Shown here piece by piece: positions 18,742 through 27,498 of a stretch of DNA of 64,000 bases. Source of the DNA: Thalassobacillus devorans (lineage in GTDB: Bacteria; Bacillota; Bacilli; Bacillales; Halobacillaceae). Location of the stretch: the NCBI RefSeq assembly GCF_011761345.1, contig NZ_JAASRY010000003.1, forward strand, positions 62,001-126,000. Reading direction: 5' to 3'. Position 1 is the first letter of the stretch; each line of letters begins with the position of its first letter. Made by a program: the position numbers and the translations under genes. The notes under the pieces were generated by a model. The model worked only from the letters and a program-made list of their open reading frames with translations, had not been told where the DNA came from and searched no databases.

Positions 18742-19341
18742 TTAATTAGAAGATAGGTTACGAAAAGGCGGGTTTTTTCTTTGTCTCAATTGTAGTTCTA
18801 AATCGACACGGTGGAAGACCTGGGAGACTTGTGATGCCATTTCAATGACGGTATGAAGTCTGGTGTTTTGCAGGACGAAGTATTCCATGAATCCGCCGAC
18901 ATTGACAATCCCACTGATGGAGACATCCCCCACTTTTGGAAGGTCTTTTTTTAAGGCAGCTCCCGGAGCCAGCGATCCTTTCGAGACAGAGAGAATTCCA
19001 ATGGAAGAAGTTTTTCCGAGGCAGGCATCGACAGCAATGATGAATGGTCTGGTATATTTAGCACGGATAGCATCAAGCGTATCTTTTAAATTCAGTGCAT
19101 GCACAGGTTCAGGTAATGTTCCATAGACAGAAAAATGTTTGGGGTTATTATCCCTGATCATCGATCCGGCAACCGGACCAAATGAATCGCCCGTAGAGCG
19201 GTCTGTTCCGATACATACGACGACTATTTCCCTTTCCTGGGGGAGCAAATCCAGGAGGCGTTCACTCATTTCCGGCACAACGAAAGGATCCGAATAGAGA
19301 TAGCGCGTTTCTTTATGTAAAAACCTGTCCCGAAGATTCAT
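18742..19341 (-). CDS. yyaC: spore protein YyaC (GPR-like, DUF1256)
   Basis: The 199-residue DUF1256 protein is related to the germination protease GPR fold and is found only in spore formers, near spo0J. The motifs CIGTDRSTGDSFGPVAGS and IIAVDACLGKTSSIG, which carry the conserved aspartates, and SVSGIVNVGGFMEYFVLQNTR-like text near the C-terminus are visible. GGAGGAGAAGCT precedes the ATG. It is expressed on the opposite strand to its neighbours. Its presence is the best single indicator that this organism sporulates. Confidence 0.93.
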   Translation of the reverse strand: MNLRDRFLHKETRYLYSDPFVVPEMSERLLDLLPQEREIVVVCIGTDRSTGDSFGPVAGSMIRDNNPKHFSVYGTLPEPVHALNLKDTLDAIRAKYTRPFIIAVDACLGKTSSIGILSVSKGSLAPGAALKKDLPKVGDVSISGIVNVGGFMEYFVLQNTRLHTVIEMASQVSQVFHRVDLELQLRQRKNPPFRNLSSN

Positions 19342-19435
19342 AGCTTCTCCTCCAAATACATATTGGTATTAGTATATAAAGTTTTTAACTTTTCTATACA
19401 TACACAAAAAAATGAAAAAGTGGAGGAGCGACCTT

Positions 19436-20458
19436 ATGTTGAAATCAGGCGGCAAGTGGATGTTCTTAATCATCGGGACAATGATAGGTGCGGGATATGC
19501 TTCCGGGCGGGAACTGTGGCAGTTTTTCGGGCATGAAAGTGGACTGGCTATCATTCTGTTCACGGTGTTATTTACGATTTGCTGCTATGTCATTTTATCC
19601 ATCAGTTATGAGAAGAAATCGAGTCATTATTTGCCTGTACTCCGGGTAATTGTCGGTAAGCATCTGACGGGAATCTATGACTGGATGATCGTTTTCTATT
19701 TATTTACTACGACGGTCGTTATGCTGGCAGGAAGTGGAGCTACCTGGCAGGCCTTCCACTATTCCTATCGTTTCGGGGTACTCGCCATCGTCATTCCGCT
19801 TATTTTAATATTTATTTGGGATGTCAAAGGTATTGTATCGATTAATAGTATCATCCTCCCGCTACTGATTATCGGGTTGTTTCTTGTACTATTATTGTTT
19901 ACCCTTGACCAGGAATTGACATTGTTCTCTCATCTTCATGAAACCAGTAACTGGATGGCAGCATTTCCGTTCACCGCACTGAATATTCTGCCGCTTATAG
20001 CTGTACTTGGAGCGATCGGCAATCAGATGGAACAAAAAAATGAAATATGGGTGGCCAGTATTGGAAGCGGTGTTGTACTTGGTTCCATTTCTTATCTTTA
20101 TAATAATAGTCTCATTCAAATATCAGAAGAAATCCTGCTATACGAAATTCCGTTATTTGCCATTTTGAAAGGCTATCCGTTTGAGATGCTGTTATTTATG
20201 TCTGCTTTATTATGGATCGCAATTTTTACAACTGCTGCCTCGGGAGTCTTCGGTTTAATTACCCGATTTCGGCGCCTATTGGACGTGCCGTTATGGATGC
20301 TTGCGATGATGGCAGTCGCATTCATGCTCCCATTCACCTCTTTCGGCTTTTCAACCTTGATTGAATATCTGTATCCTTTGTATGGGATCCTGAATTTATA
20401 TGTCCTGTCATCACTTTTGTTGTATCCAATCGTGAATCGCTATAAAATGGATACATGA
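19436..20458 (+). CDS. YkvI-like membrane protein
   Basis: A 340-residue protein with about ten hydrophobic segments, resembling the YkvI group of LeuT-fold (APC superfamily) transporters; the substrate is unknown. The first helix carries the glycine motif MIGAGYASGRELWQFFG that resembles the substrate-binding bend of LeuT-fold proteins. I start at the ATG at 19436, seven bases after GGAGGAG; an ATG eight codons earlier lies before the ribosome-binding site. It is divergent from yyaC and followed by an MscS channel gene. Confidence 0.8.
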   Translation: MLKSGGKWMFLIIGTMIGAGYASGRELWQFFGHESGLAIILFTVLFTICCYVILSISYEKKSSHYLPVLRVIVGKHLTGIYDWMIVFYLFTTTVVMLAGSGATWQAFHYSYRFGVLAIVIPLILIFIWDVKGIVSINSIILPLLIIGLFLVLLLFTLDQELTLFSHLHETSNWMAAFPFTALNILPLIAVLGAIGNQMEQKNEIWVASIGSGVVLGSISYLYNNSLIQISEEILLYEIPLFAILKGYPFEMLLFMSALLWIAIFTTAASGVFGLITRFRRLLDVPLWMLAMMAVAFMLPFTSFGFSTLIEYLYPLYGILNLYVLSSLLLYPIVNRYKMDT

Positions 20459-20500
20459 TTATGTAAAATAACAAAAGTATCTCTAGGCAGGAGGGTCGTT

Positions 20501-21382
20501 GTGGAATTCTTAACTGAGCAATGGAATGCACTACAAGACTATATCATGCAGCCAGATGTCTGGATAGCAATGGCAAAAGGTTTGCTGCGGATTATTATGA
20601 TTGTAGTCGTTTCCTTAACTATTATAAAAGTTGCCAAAAAAGTCGTCCTTAAATATTTCAGTGAAAAAAGAAGAGGTCCCTTCAGTATTCCGCGCAGGCG
20701 GGAAGCGACCCTCGTCAAACTTGTTGAAAATACATTGACCTATATTGTTTATTTATACGCCCTGATGATGATTCTGGAAACATTCGGGTTCAATATCGGT
20801 GCATTACTTGCAGGTGCCGGGGTTGCCGGTCTTGCCATCGGTTTCGGTGCACAAAACCTGGTACGGGATATCATCACCGGCTTCTTCATCATTTTTGAAG
20901 ATCAGTTTTCTGTCGGTGATTACGTTAGAATTTCCGGTATCGAGGGCTTTGTCGAAGAGATTGGGCTGCGTACTTCCAAGATAAAAAGCTGGACAGGTGA
21001 GCTTCATATTATTCCTAATGGAGCAATTACACAAGTAACTAACTATTCCATCCATAATAGTATTGCTGTGGTGGATGTAAGCATTGCTTATGAGGAAGAT
21101 ATGGATCAAGCAGAAAAAGTAATTGCTGAGCTTTTAGAAGAGTTACCTGAAAAATATGAGATGTTGGTTTCTGTACCAGAATTGTTAGGTGTTCATAATT
21201 TAGCTGCCTCCGATGTGCAGATGCGGATAATTGCTGAAACCTATCCAATGGAACATTGGGCGATTGGACGTGCAATTAGAAAAGAAGTTAAAAACAGACT
21301 GGATGAAAAAGGAATCGAGATTCCTTTCCCTCGACTTGTCATGTATTCTAGGCATGAACAAGAATCACAGCAGAAAGTCTAA
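20501..21382 (+). CDS. MscS-family mechanosensitive ion channel
   Basis: A 293-residue small-conductance mechanosensitive channel homologue. It has three hydrophobic segments, with the pore-lining TM3 in GALLAGAGVAGLAIGFGAQNLV and the MscS beta domain following (DYVRISGIEGFVEEIGLRTSKI). It would release solutes on hypo-osmotic shock, which suits a halotolerant cell. The start is GTG at 20501, five bases after GGAGGG. It is followed 21 bases later by the DUF951 gene. Confidence 0.93.
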   Translation: MEFLTEQWNALQDYIMQPDVWIAMAKGLLRIIMIVVVSLTIIKVAKKVVLKYFSEKRRGPFSIPRRREATLVKLVENTLTYIVYLYALMMILETFGFNIGALLAGAGVAGLAIGFGAQNLVRDIITGFFIIFEDQFSVGDYVRISGIEGFVEEIGLRTSKIKSWTGELHIIPNGAITQVTNYSIHNSIAVVDVSIAYEEDMDQAEKVIAELLEELPEKYEMLVSVPELLGVHNLAASDVQMRIIAETYPMEHWAIGRAIRKEVKNRLDEKGIEIPFPRLVMYSRHEQESQQKV

Positions 21383-21403
21383 TGGAATGGAGGAAGAAAG
21401 CTC

Positions 21404-21604
21404 ATGGCTAAGAAAGATTTCCAATTGAATGACGTAGTAGAAATGAAAAAACCACATCCATGCGGGGACAACCGCTGGAAAATCATCCGTATGGGAGCGG
21501 ACATCCGCATTAAGTGCATGGGCTGTGACCATAGTGTGTTAATTCCTCGCCGACGCTTTGAAACGAAGCTGAAGCGTGTACTGGAACGGGCAGAAACCGA
21601 ATGA
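21404..21604 (+). CDS. DUF951 family small protein (YyzM-like)
   Basis: A 66-residue protein of the DUF951 family, conserved next to ychF and mscS in Firmicutes and of unknown function. Conserved features seen are DVVEMKKPHPCG, the CMGCDHSVLIPRRRF stretch with a CxxC pair, and a basic middle. The three cysteines could bind a metal. GGAGGAAG precedes the ATG. A terminator follows, separating it from ychF. Confidence 0.9.
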   Translation: MAKKDFQLNDVVEMKKPHPCGDNRWKIIRMGADIRIKCMGCDHSVLIPRRRFETKLKRVLERAETE

Positions 21605-21669
21605 CCCAAAATATTAAAAGCCGATAGAAATTGCTGTGAAAAATTACATTTTCTACGTATGACTTTTCA

Positions 21670-21707
21670 AAAACAGGGGCTCCGGATGCCCTTGTTTTCT
21701 ATTTTTC
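21670..21707 (+). terminator. rho-independent terminator after the mscS-DUF951 unit
   Basis: AAAACAGGGGC pairs with GCCCTTGTTTT (one G-T pair) over a seven-base loop, followed by a T-rich run. Confidence 0.82.
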
Positions 21708-21794
21708 TGGCACTTGTGTTTTAGTGAAGCAGTAACTTATAATTGGTATGACTAACGTACATGTATGTAAATCCTTAAGGAGTGAAAGTCTTTT

Positions 21795-22895
21795 ATGGCA
21801 TTAACAGCTGGAATCGTCGGCTTGCCCAACGTAGGCAAATCGACTTTGTTTAACGCAATTACACAAGCAGGCGCAGAGTCTGCCAACTACCCGTTTTGTA
21901 CTATAGATCCGAATGTCGGTATCGTAGAGGTCCCTGACGCTCGTCTTGATAAACTGACAGAGCTTGTCAAACCGAAAAAAACCATTCCGACTGCTTTTGA
22001 ATTCACTGATATCGCAGGTATTGTCAAAGGGGCGAGTAAGGGCGAAGGACTGGGGAACCAATTTCTTTCTCATATCCGCCAGGTAGACGCCATCTGCCAT
22101 GTCGTCCGAGCCTTCCAGGATGAAAATATCACCCACGTATCCGGTCAGGTCGATCCAATCAGTGATATTGAAACAATCAACCTGGAACTGATCCTCGCAG
22201 ATTTAGAAACCGTTACAAAGCGCATGGACCGTGTTGCCAAGATGGCTCGCCAAAAAGATAAAGAAGCGGTAGCAGAATATGATGTGCTATCAAAATTGAA
22301 AGATGCTTTTGAAGAAGAGCAGCCGGCACGTGCTGTCGAGTTTACAGATGAGCAGCTAAAAATCGTTAAGGGCCTTCATTTGCTCACTATTAAGCCTATT
22401 CTTTATGTGGCCAATGTCAGTGAAGAAGAAATCGGTACCGATGCGGACAACCCTCAAGTAGAAAAAATCCGCGAATTTGCCGCTAATGAAAATGCTGAAG
22501 TCATAGTCGTGTGTGCCAAAATAGAATCCGAGATTGCTGAACTTGATGGCGAAGAAAAACAGGAATTCCTCGATGATCTAGGAATTGCTGAGTCCGGTTT
22601 GGACCAATTGATCAAAGCCACCTACAACCTGCTTGGTCTGGCAACTTATTTTACAGCTGGCGAGCAGGAGGTACGGGCATGGACATTTACATTAGGAATG
22701 AAAGCCCCGCAGGCTGCCGGAATCATTCATACTGATTTTGAGCGGGGATTCATCCGTGCAGAGACCGTCTCCTATGATGATCTGGTTGAAGCAGGATCCA
22801 TGGGCGCTGCCCGTGACAAAGGAAAAGTCCGTCTCGAAGGAAAAGATTATCTCGTGAAAGATGGCGATGTCATCCACTTCCGTTTTAATGTATAA
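21795..22895 (+). CDS. ychF: redox-regulated ATPase/GTPase YchF (Obg family)
   Basis: The 366-residue P-loop protein of the Obg family hydrolyses ATP rather than GTP and associates with ribosomes. G1 is [13 protein letters not shown] at residues 8-20, G3 is [16 protein letters not shown], and the G4 position reads NVSEEE rather than NKxD, the basis of ATP preference. A coiled-coil insertion and a C-terminal TGS domain ([19 protein letters not shown]) follow. AAGGAGTG precedes the ATG. Length is as expected. Confidence 0.96.
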   Translation: MALTAGIVGLPNVGKSTLFNAITQAGAESANYPFCTIDPNVGIVEVPDARLDKLTELVKPKKTIPTAFEFTDIAGIVKGASKGEGLGNQFLSHIRQVDAICHVVRAFQDENITHVSGQVDPISDIETINLELILADLETVTKRMDRVAKMARQKDKEAVAEYDVLSKLKDAFEEEQPARAVEFTDEQLKIVKGLHLLTIKPILYVANVSEEEIGTDADNPQVEKIREFAANENAEVIVVCAKIESEIAELDGEEKQEFLDDLGIAESGLDQLIKATYNLLGLATYFTAGEQEVRAWTFTLGMKAPQAAGIIHTDFERGFIRAETVSYDDLVEAGSMGAARDKGKVRLEGKDYLVKDGDVIHFRFNV

Positions 22896-22926
22896 GCGTA
22901 GATTCCGTTTCCCACGTTAAATACTG

Positions 22927-22955
22927 TTGTTTTTTGCATAATCGTTTGGTATAAT
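22927..22955 (+). promoter_or_regulatory. rpsF: promoter of rpsF-ssb-rpsR
   Basis: TTGTTT at 22927-22932 and a perfect TATAAT at 22950-22955 are separated by 17 bases. Transcription would begin near 22962. Confidence 0.75.
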
Positions 22956-22961
22956 ACAACA

Positions 22962-23041
22962 TTGTGAGTAATTAACGATAAATTACTCCTTGCTCCTTTT
23001 TATAAAAAGGAGCCGCTAAGTCCACAAGGAGGTGAAAACGG
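22962..23041 (+). promoter_or_regulatory. rpsF: rpsF 5' leader, candidate S6:S18-binding autoregulatory element
   Basis: Two perfect hairpins follow the start site: GAGTAATT/AATTACTC (22966-22988) and GCTCCTTTT/AAAAGGAGC (22992-23013), the second directly followed by CCG. S6:S18 leaders upstream of rpsF are known to bind the protein pair through a hairpin with an exposed CCG. The match here is by position and CCG only. Confidence 0.45.
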
Positions 23042-23332
23042 ATGAGAAATTATGAAATCATGTACATCATCCGCCCAAACATCGAGGAGGAAGCTAAAAG
23101 TTCACTAGTTGAGCGTTTTAACGGCATCCTTACTGATAAAGGTGCGGAGGTTGAAAAAGTTGAAGAGCTAGGCAAGCGTCGTCTTGCTTATGAAATCAAC
23201 GACTACCGTGACGGTATCTATGTAACGATCAACTTCAAAGGTGATCGTGACGCTATCAATGAGTTCGATCGCCAGGCGAAGTTCTCTGATGATATTATCC
23301 GTCATATTGCTGTACGCGAAGATGACCAATAA
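23042..23332 (+). CDS. rpsF: 30S ribosomal protein S6
   Basis: A 96-residue small-subunit protein that pairs with S18 on the platform. It starts [17 protein letters not shown] and carries [18 protein letters not shown], the conserved central strand. CAAGGAGGTG precedes the ATG. It is first in the universal rpsF-ssb-rpsR operon, separated from ssb by 12 bases. The leader may allow feedback control by S6:S18. Confidence 0.97.
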   Translation: MRNYEIMYIIRPNIEEEAKSSLVERFNGILTDKGAEVEKVEELGKRRLAYEINDYRDGIYVTINFKGDRDAINEFDRQAKFSDDIIRHIAVREDDQ

Positions 23333-23344
23333 GGAGTGATTCTG

Positions 23345-23833
23345 ATGTTAAATCGTGTCGTATTAGTCGGCAGATTAACGAGGGATCCGGACCTACGCTA
23401 TACACCAAACGGGGTGGCAGTTGCCAACTTCACCATCGCGGTCAATCGTCCTTTTTCAAACCAGCAGGGTGATCGGGACGCTGACTTCATCAACTGTGTC
23501 GTTTGGAGACGCGCTGCCGAGAACCTCGCGAACTTCATGAACAAAGGAAGCCTCGTAGGTGTCGATGGAAGATTGCAATCCCGGAGTTTTGACAACCAGG
23601 AAGGAAAGCGCGTTTTTGTCACAGAAGTTGTGGCAGACAGTGTGCAGTTCCTGGAAAGCAAAGGTTCTTCCCAAGGGGGAGGACAAGGTTCAGGTGGATT
23701 CCAGCAAAATCAGAATCCTCGTCAAAACGATTTTGGTGCAAACCAAAATAATAACAACAACAATCGAAATGAAGACCCATTTGCAGACAGTGGGGAACCA
23801 ATAGATATATCAGACGATGATCTACCATTCTAA
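23345..23833 (+). CDS. ssb: single-stranded DNA-binding protein
   Basis: The 162-residue SSB has an N-terminal OB fold ([20 protein letters not shown] to about residue 105), a low-complexity Gly/Gln/Asn linker with a run of asparagines near residue 137, and the acidic tip DDDLPF that recruits partner proteins. I use the ATG at 23345 after AAGGAGTG; three upstream codons are in frame but lie in the ribosome-binding site. It is in the rpsF-rpsR operon. The essential main SSB rather than a competence paralogue is indicated by location. Confidence 0.97.
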   Translation: MLNRVVLVGRLTRDPDLRYTPNGVAVANFTIAVNRPFSNQQGDRDADFINCVVWRRAAENLANFMNKGSLVGVDGRLQSRSFDNQEGKRVFVTEVVADSVQFLESKGSSQGGGQGSGGFQQNQNPRQNDFGANQNNNNNNRNEDPFADSGEPIDISDDDLPF

Positions 23834-23857
23834 AATCAAGTAAGGAGGGAATATCAC

Positions 23858-24085
23858 ATGGCACGTCGCGGTCGCGCAAAGCGCAGAAAAGTGTGTTTCT
23901 TCACAGCGAACGGAATTACACACATCGACTATAAAGATGTTGACTTGCTAAGACGTTTCGTTTCCGAGCGTGGAAAAATTCTTCCTCGCCGTGTAACTGG
24001 AACTTCTGCTAAGTATCAACGTAAATTGACTAAAGCAATCAAGCGTGCTCGTACAATGGCTCTATTGCCATACGTAACCGAGTAA
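23858..24085 (+). CDS. rpsR: 30S ribosomal protein S18
   Basis: A 75-residue basic protein that binds 16S rRNA with S6. It has the N-terminal [17 protein letters not shown] and the conserved [20 protein letters not shown] stretch. There is one cysteine at the usual position of the C- form rather than the four-cysteine zinc form. AAGGAGGGA precedes the ATG. A strong terminator ends the operon. Confidence 0.97.
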   Translation: MARRGRAKRRKVCFFTANGITHIDYKDVDLLRRFVSERGKILPRRVTGTSAKYQRKLTKAIKRARTMALLPYVTE

Positions 24086-24094
24086 GCCTGACAA

Positions 24095-24138
24095 AACCTC
24101 TGACCGAAGGATCCGTCCTTCCGTCAGAGGTTTTTTTA
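24095..24138 (+). terminator. terminator of rpsF-ssb-rpsR
   Basis: ACCTCTGAC pairs with GTCAGAGGT, with an inner CGAAGG/CCTTCC stem, followed by seven T. Confidence 0.9.
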
Positions 24139-24213
24139 TTTCAATCTCATTATTGATATTACATATAAGCCCCCAATTGCTGAATACTCAGTTTCGAGAC
24201 TTTAGGTAGCGAT

Positions 24214-24338
24214 TATGGTGGCTGGGAAAACGGATTGCTTTCCGTGGACATGTGGTGAGCTTCCTCAGGCTTCGCCTTGCGGGATCTCACCGCTCATGTT
24301 CATCCCACTGGAGTCTCACCGTTTTCCCAGCCACCATA
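24214..24338. repeat. 125-bp element with perfect 20-bp terminal inverted repeats
   Basis: TATGGTGGCTGGGAAAACGG at 24214-24233 is the exact reverse complement of 24319-24338. The interior contains GTGGTGAGCTTCCTCAGGC and GCGGGATCTCACCGCTCATG, which can fold further. The reverse complement aligns with the element at 24479-24590. It encodes no protein of note and lies between the rpsR terminator and serA. Confidence 0.85.
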
Positions 24339-24478
24339 CGTTTGTTAGTTTCTCGAAACTTCGATCAGAAATAGAGAGCTTTTTGAGCAGAAAATACGGT
24401 CAACTTACCATTGCAATAGAATTCTCATCACAAAATAGGGCCGGACTTTCGAAACACGATTTCGAGTATCTTATATGG

Positions 24479-24590
24479 CATGGGGAAACGGGGAGACTCC
24501 TACGGGAAAAGAGTTCCAGGTGAGACCCCGCAGAGCGTTAGCTCGAGGAGGCTCAACGAACTCCCGTGGAAAGCGACTCGTTCCCCCACG
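24479..24590. repeat. second copy of the intergenic element, opposite orientation
   Basis: Ends CATGGGGAAACG and CGTTCCCCCACG are a 10-of-12 inverted repeat. The interior (GGGAGACTCCTACGGG, GGTGAGACCCCGCAG, GAGGAGGCTCAACGAAC, GTGGAAAGCGACTCG) is collinear with the reverse complement of the first element. The flank at 24603-24655 has a partner at 12438-12490. Bases 24339-24478 between the copies show nothing else recognisable. Confidence 0.8.
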
Positions 24591-24706
24591 ACCCGCTCCT
24601 CCAACCAATATCTCGAAATCAAGTCTTCGACTTCTCGGCCCTTTAATTGAATAAGCTTCAAATTACTAATCTACTTAAAAAAAGTGAAATGTTGCAGTGA
24701 AAACAA

Positions 24707-24720
24707 TGTAAGCGCTTAGA
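24707..24720. promoter_or_regulatory. cre-like (CcpA) sequence upstream of serA
   Basis: TGTAAGCGCTTAGA differs from the palindromic cre consensus at one informative base. It lies 26 bases before the candidate -35. CcpA control is an inference. Confidence 0.4.
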
Positions 24721-24745
24721 AAGGAGGGGCAATTGTTTGAATAGA

Positions 24746-24773
24746 TTGACAAATAGGGAGGGTTTGTTAGGAT
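24746..24773 (+). promoter_or_regulatory. serA: candidate promoter of serA
   Basis: TTGACA at 24746-24751 and TAGGAT at 24768-24773 with a 16-base spacer. The -35 is perfect and the -10 is weak. Confidence 0.5.
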
Positions 24774-24846
24774 AGAAAATATTATTCACTTTAGTGATGG
24801 AAATTACTGAAGGAAATCCGGTATAGAGTGGAAAGGAGACAGGGTA

Positions 24847-26433
24847 ATGAGTTTTCGTGTCTTGATTTGTGACCCCCTTAGCGAAGAGGGCCTCACCCCC
24901 TTAAAAAATGCAGAAGATGTTGAGGTCATCAACACACCAGGTATGGAACATGAGGAATTGCTGGAAAAAGTAAGTACTGTGGAGGCGTTGATTGTCCGAA
25001 GTCAAACGCGTATTTCCCGGGAAATTGTCGAAGCGGCACCAAATTTGAAAGTGATCGGACGTGCAGGCGTCGGGGTCGATAATATCGATTTGGATGCAGC
25101 GACCGAACATGGGGTTATCGTCGTCAATGCCCCGGATGGCAATACCATCTCTGCTGCAGAGCATACGATGGCAATGCTCATGTCACTGGCACGGAATATC
25201 CCTCAGGCTTATAACCTGTTACGTAAAGATAAATGGGAACGAAAAGCTATGATTGGTGTCGAATTGAAAGATAAGACCCTTGGTATCATCGGTCTTGGCC
25301 GGATTGGAGCAGAAGTAGCACGTCGTGCGAAAGGCCAGCGGATGAATGTCATTGCCTATGATCCATTTCTCACAAAAGAGAAAGCTGAAAAAATGGGTGT
25401 CGATTACGGCAGTGTAGAAGATGTGCTGAAAACAGCTGACTTTATCACGCTCCATACACCTTTGATGGAAGAAACAAGACATATGATTAATCGGGAAGCC
25501 TTCCAGCTGATGAAGCCTTCAGCGAGAATCATCAACTGTTCCCGGGGTGGAATTATTGATGAAGATGCTCTCTATGATGCCATTGTTGAAAAACAGATTG
25601 CCGGTGCTGCTTTGGACGTATTCGAAGAAGAACCAGCAATTGGTCATAAGCTGCTGGAATTGGATGAAGTCATTGCTACTCCCCATTTAGGTGCCAGCAC
25701 AATTGAGGCTCAGGAAAATGTTGCAGTTGATGTCAGTAAAGATATCGTTCATATCCTTCGTGACGGTAATGCTCGTAATCCGGTGAATATCGCGTCTGTA
25801 TCCGAAGAAGTGATGGAACAGCTGGCGCCTTATTTCACTCTTTCAGAAAAACTCGGCCAATTCATCTCTCGTTTGACAAAAGGCGTATTAGAGAAGGTCA
25901 ACATCTATTATGCAGGCGAGTTGGTGGATCATGAAACGAACCCGTTGACCCGTAATACTATTAAAGGAATTCTTCGTCTTCATTTAGGTTCACGAATAAA
26001 TGAAGTCAATGCTTTTATGGCTGCTGATGAACGCGGAATCATCATTAATGAGCAAAAAACGACCCATTCCCGTGGTTTCACTAATCTGATTACAGTAGAA
26101 ATCCAAACGAATGAGGAAACACGCTCGGTGTCAGGGACATTACTTAATGGACTTGGGCCGCGGATCGTTAAGCTTGACCAATACTCTGTCGATGTCCTGC
26201 CAGCTGGAAATTTGGTTGTTATCCGTCACCACGATAAACCAGGTGCAATTGGTAAAGTCGGTAATTTGCTAGCGGAAGATAATATTAATATCGCCACCAT
26301 GCAGGTAGGACGTACCGACCTTGGCGGACATGCGGTAATGGTATTGACGGTCGATAAACCATTAGAAGAAGCTTGCACGGAAAAAATCAGTCATATGGAA
26401 GAAGTCCGTCAGGTTCATAGTTTACAGTTATAA
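24847..26433 (+). CDS. serA: D-3-phosphoglycerate dehydrogenase
   Basis: The 528-residue NAD enzyme catalyses the first step of serine synthesis. The NAD motif GLGRIG is at residues 149-154, the catalytic histidine lies in [12 protein letters not shown], and [13 protein letters not shown] is present. An intervening regulatory domain and a C-terminal ACT domain ([23 protein letters not shown]) give the long form, usually open to feedback by serine. AAAGGAGACAGG precedes the ATG. The gene holds a perfect Noc-binding site near its start. It is monocistronic, ending at a convergent terminator. Confidence 0.96.
   Translation: MSFRVLICDPLSEEGLTPLKNAEDVEVINTPGMEHEELLEKVSTVEALIVRSQTRISREIVEAAPNLKVIGRAGVGVDNIDLDAATEHGVIVVNAPDGNTISAAEHTMAMLMSLARNIPQAYNLLRKDKWERKAMIGVELKDKTLGIIGLGRIGAEVARRAKGQRMNVIAYDPFLTKEKAEKMGVDYGSVEDVLKTADFITLHTPLMEETRHMINREAFQLMKPSARIINCSRGGIIDEDALYDAIVEKQIAGAALDVFEEEPAIGHKLLELDEVIATPHLGASTIEAQENVAVDVSKDIVHILRDGNARNPVNIASVSEEVMEQLAPYFTLSEKLGQFISRLTKGVLEKVNIYYAGELVDHETNPLTRNTIKGILRLHLGSRINEVNAFMAADERGIIINEQKTTHSRGFTNLITVEIQTNEETRSVSGTLLNGLGPRIVKLDQYSVDVLPAGNLVVIRHHDKPGAIGKVGNLLAEDNINIATMQVGRTDLGGHAVMVLTVDKPLEEACTEKISHMEEVRQVHSLQL
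25012..25025. promoter_or_regulatory. Noc-binding site (perfect NBS palindrome)
   Basis: ATTTCCCGGGAAAT is identical to the 14-base NBS consensus defined for B. subtilis Noc. It lies inside serA, about 10 kb from noc. No second perfect copy was noticed in the window. Confidence 0.85.
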
Positions 26434-26437
26434 AAAT

Positions 26438-26483
26438 ATCCCCACGGCTGAGCAATATGCTCGAGCTGTGGGGATTGTTTTTT
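26438..26483. terminator. bidirectional terminator between serA and the histidinol-phosphatase gene
   Basis: ATCCCCACGGCT pairs with AGCTGTGGGGAT (one G-T pair), with A and T runs at the two ends. Confidence 0.88.
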
Positions 26484-27297
26484 AATCTAATGGAACAGTT
26501 TTCGAAGATCGTTGGGAAAATACGTGCAGCTTATCATAACCGACGGAGCGCGCAAGTTCCACTGACTGATCATAGGCATATCCGATATGGTCCGGCTTAT
26601 GGGCATCGGAACACAATACAATTCCTACGTCTGCTTCATAGCATTTTTTCAAGAGAACCGGATCGGGGTAGATCTCTCCTACCGGCTTCCTTAAACCTGC
26701 TGTGCTGATTTCGATACAAGTGCCGGAATCTGCCAGTGCTTTTACAGCACGGTCATATTGCTCATGAAGGAAATCTTTATCATCCGGCCAATAGGAAAAG
26801 ATTTTAATTAAATCGATATGACCGACAAAATCAAACAGTTTCGATTCGGCCAGGGTAACGACCTGGTCAAAATATTGCCGGTAAGCTTCCTTAATATCGC
26901 GTTTTTCGTATTCATCACGAAATATTGCCAAATCGATTCCCCAATCGCCGATCCAGTGGACAGAACCAATAACGTAATCGAACGGGTGTGCATCGATGAA
27001 GGCTTTCATCTCAGTTTCTTTCCCCGGCGTATAATCCATTTCGATCCCCATTTTTACAGGTAAGCCCTCTTTTTCAGCTTGATCGAATAATGCCTGGTAA
27101 TCTTTGAAATCAAGGCCCCGGCGGTTATCGATCCATGGATTAGAAATGATGTCCTTTGTTTCCTGGAAGAAATAGGCATGTTCAGAGATCCCCAGCTCGT
27201 CGATCCCCTCTTTTTTTGCTTTAGCCAGGTACTCTTTTAAATAGTCGGTGGAAAACTCGCCTGTTTCGTGCATATGTACATGATAATCGGTCCGCAT
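26482..27297 (-). CDS. histidinol-phosphatase, PHP family (HisJ/HisK type)
   Basis: A 271-residue PHP-domain phosphoesterase of the HisJ family, which dephosphorylates histidinol phosphate. Metal-ligand motifs are DYHVHMH at the N-terminus, ISEHAYF, the GIEMDYTPG glutamate, SVHWIGD, GHIDLIK and the terminal SDAHKPDHIG. Two consecutive ATGs exist; I take the second, six bases after GAGGAGG. No other histidine-synthesis genes are nearby, so in this setting it could serve another phosphate ester. It is convergent with serA. Confidence 0.85.
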   Translation of the reverse strand: MRTDYHVHMHETGEFSTDYLKEYLAKAKKEGIDELGISEHAYFFQETKDIISNPWIDNRRGLDFKDYQALFDQAEKEGLPVKMGIEMDYTPGKETEMKAFIDAHPFDYVIGSVHWIGDWGIDLAIFRDEYEKRDIKEAYRQYFDQVVTLAESKLFDFVGHIDLIKIFSYWPDDKDFLHEQYDRAVKALADSGTCIEISTAGLRKPVGEIYPDPVLLKKCYEADVGIVLCSDAHKPDHIGYAYDQSVELARSVGYDKLHVFSQRSSKTVPLD

Positions 27298-27498
27298 CAT
27301 TTGCCTCCTCGGATTTGGTGTTGGACTTATCTTATCAAACTATTATCATCCCGGCAAAGCTATTCAGAGAATCCGTGCAGTCAATATATGTATTTGTTTA
27401 TTGTAACAAGAAGAAACATGTTAGAATGGTAGGAGGTACACAGGCATTAACGAAGCATATATCTGTTTTAGAGAATGAATGGAGTGTCAGGGGAAATG

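Noticed and set aside
24215-24523. Open frame of about 100 codons across the inverted-repeat elements
   Set aside because: It is composed of the repeat, has no ribosome-binding site and no protein-like composition; best explained as non-coding repeat DNA.
24214-24590. Insertion sequence with transposase
   Set aside because: No transposase-like frame is present; at most a non-autonomous element.
24590-24846. T-box or SAM riboswitch upstream of serA
   Set aside because: No T-box sequence (AGGGTGGNACCGCG type) or S-box core was found; only a promoter candidate and a cre-like site.
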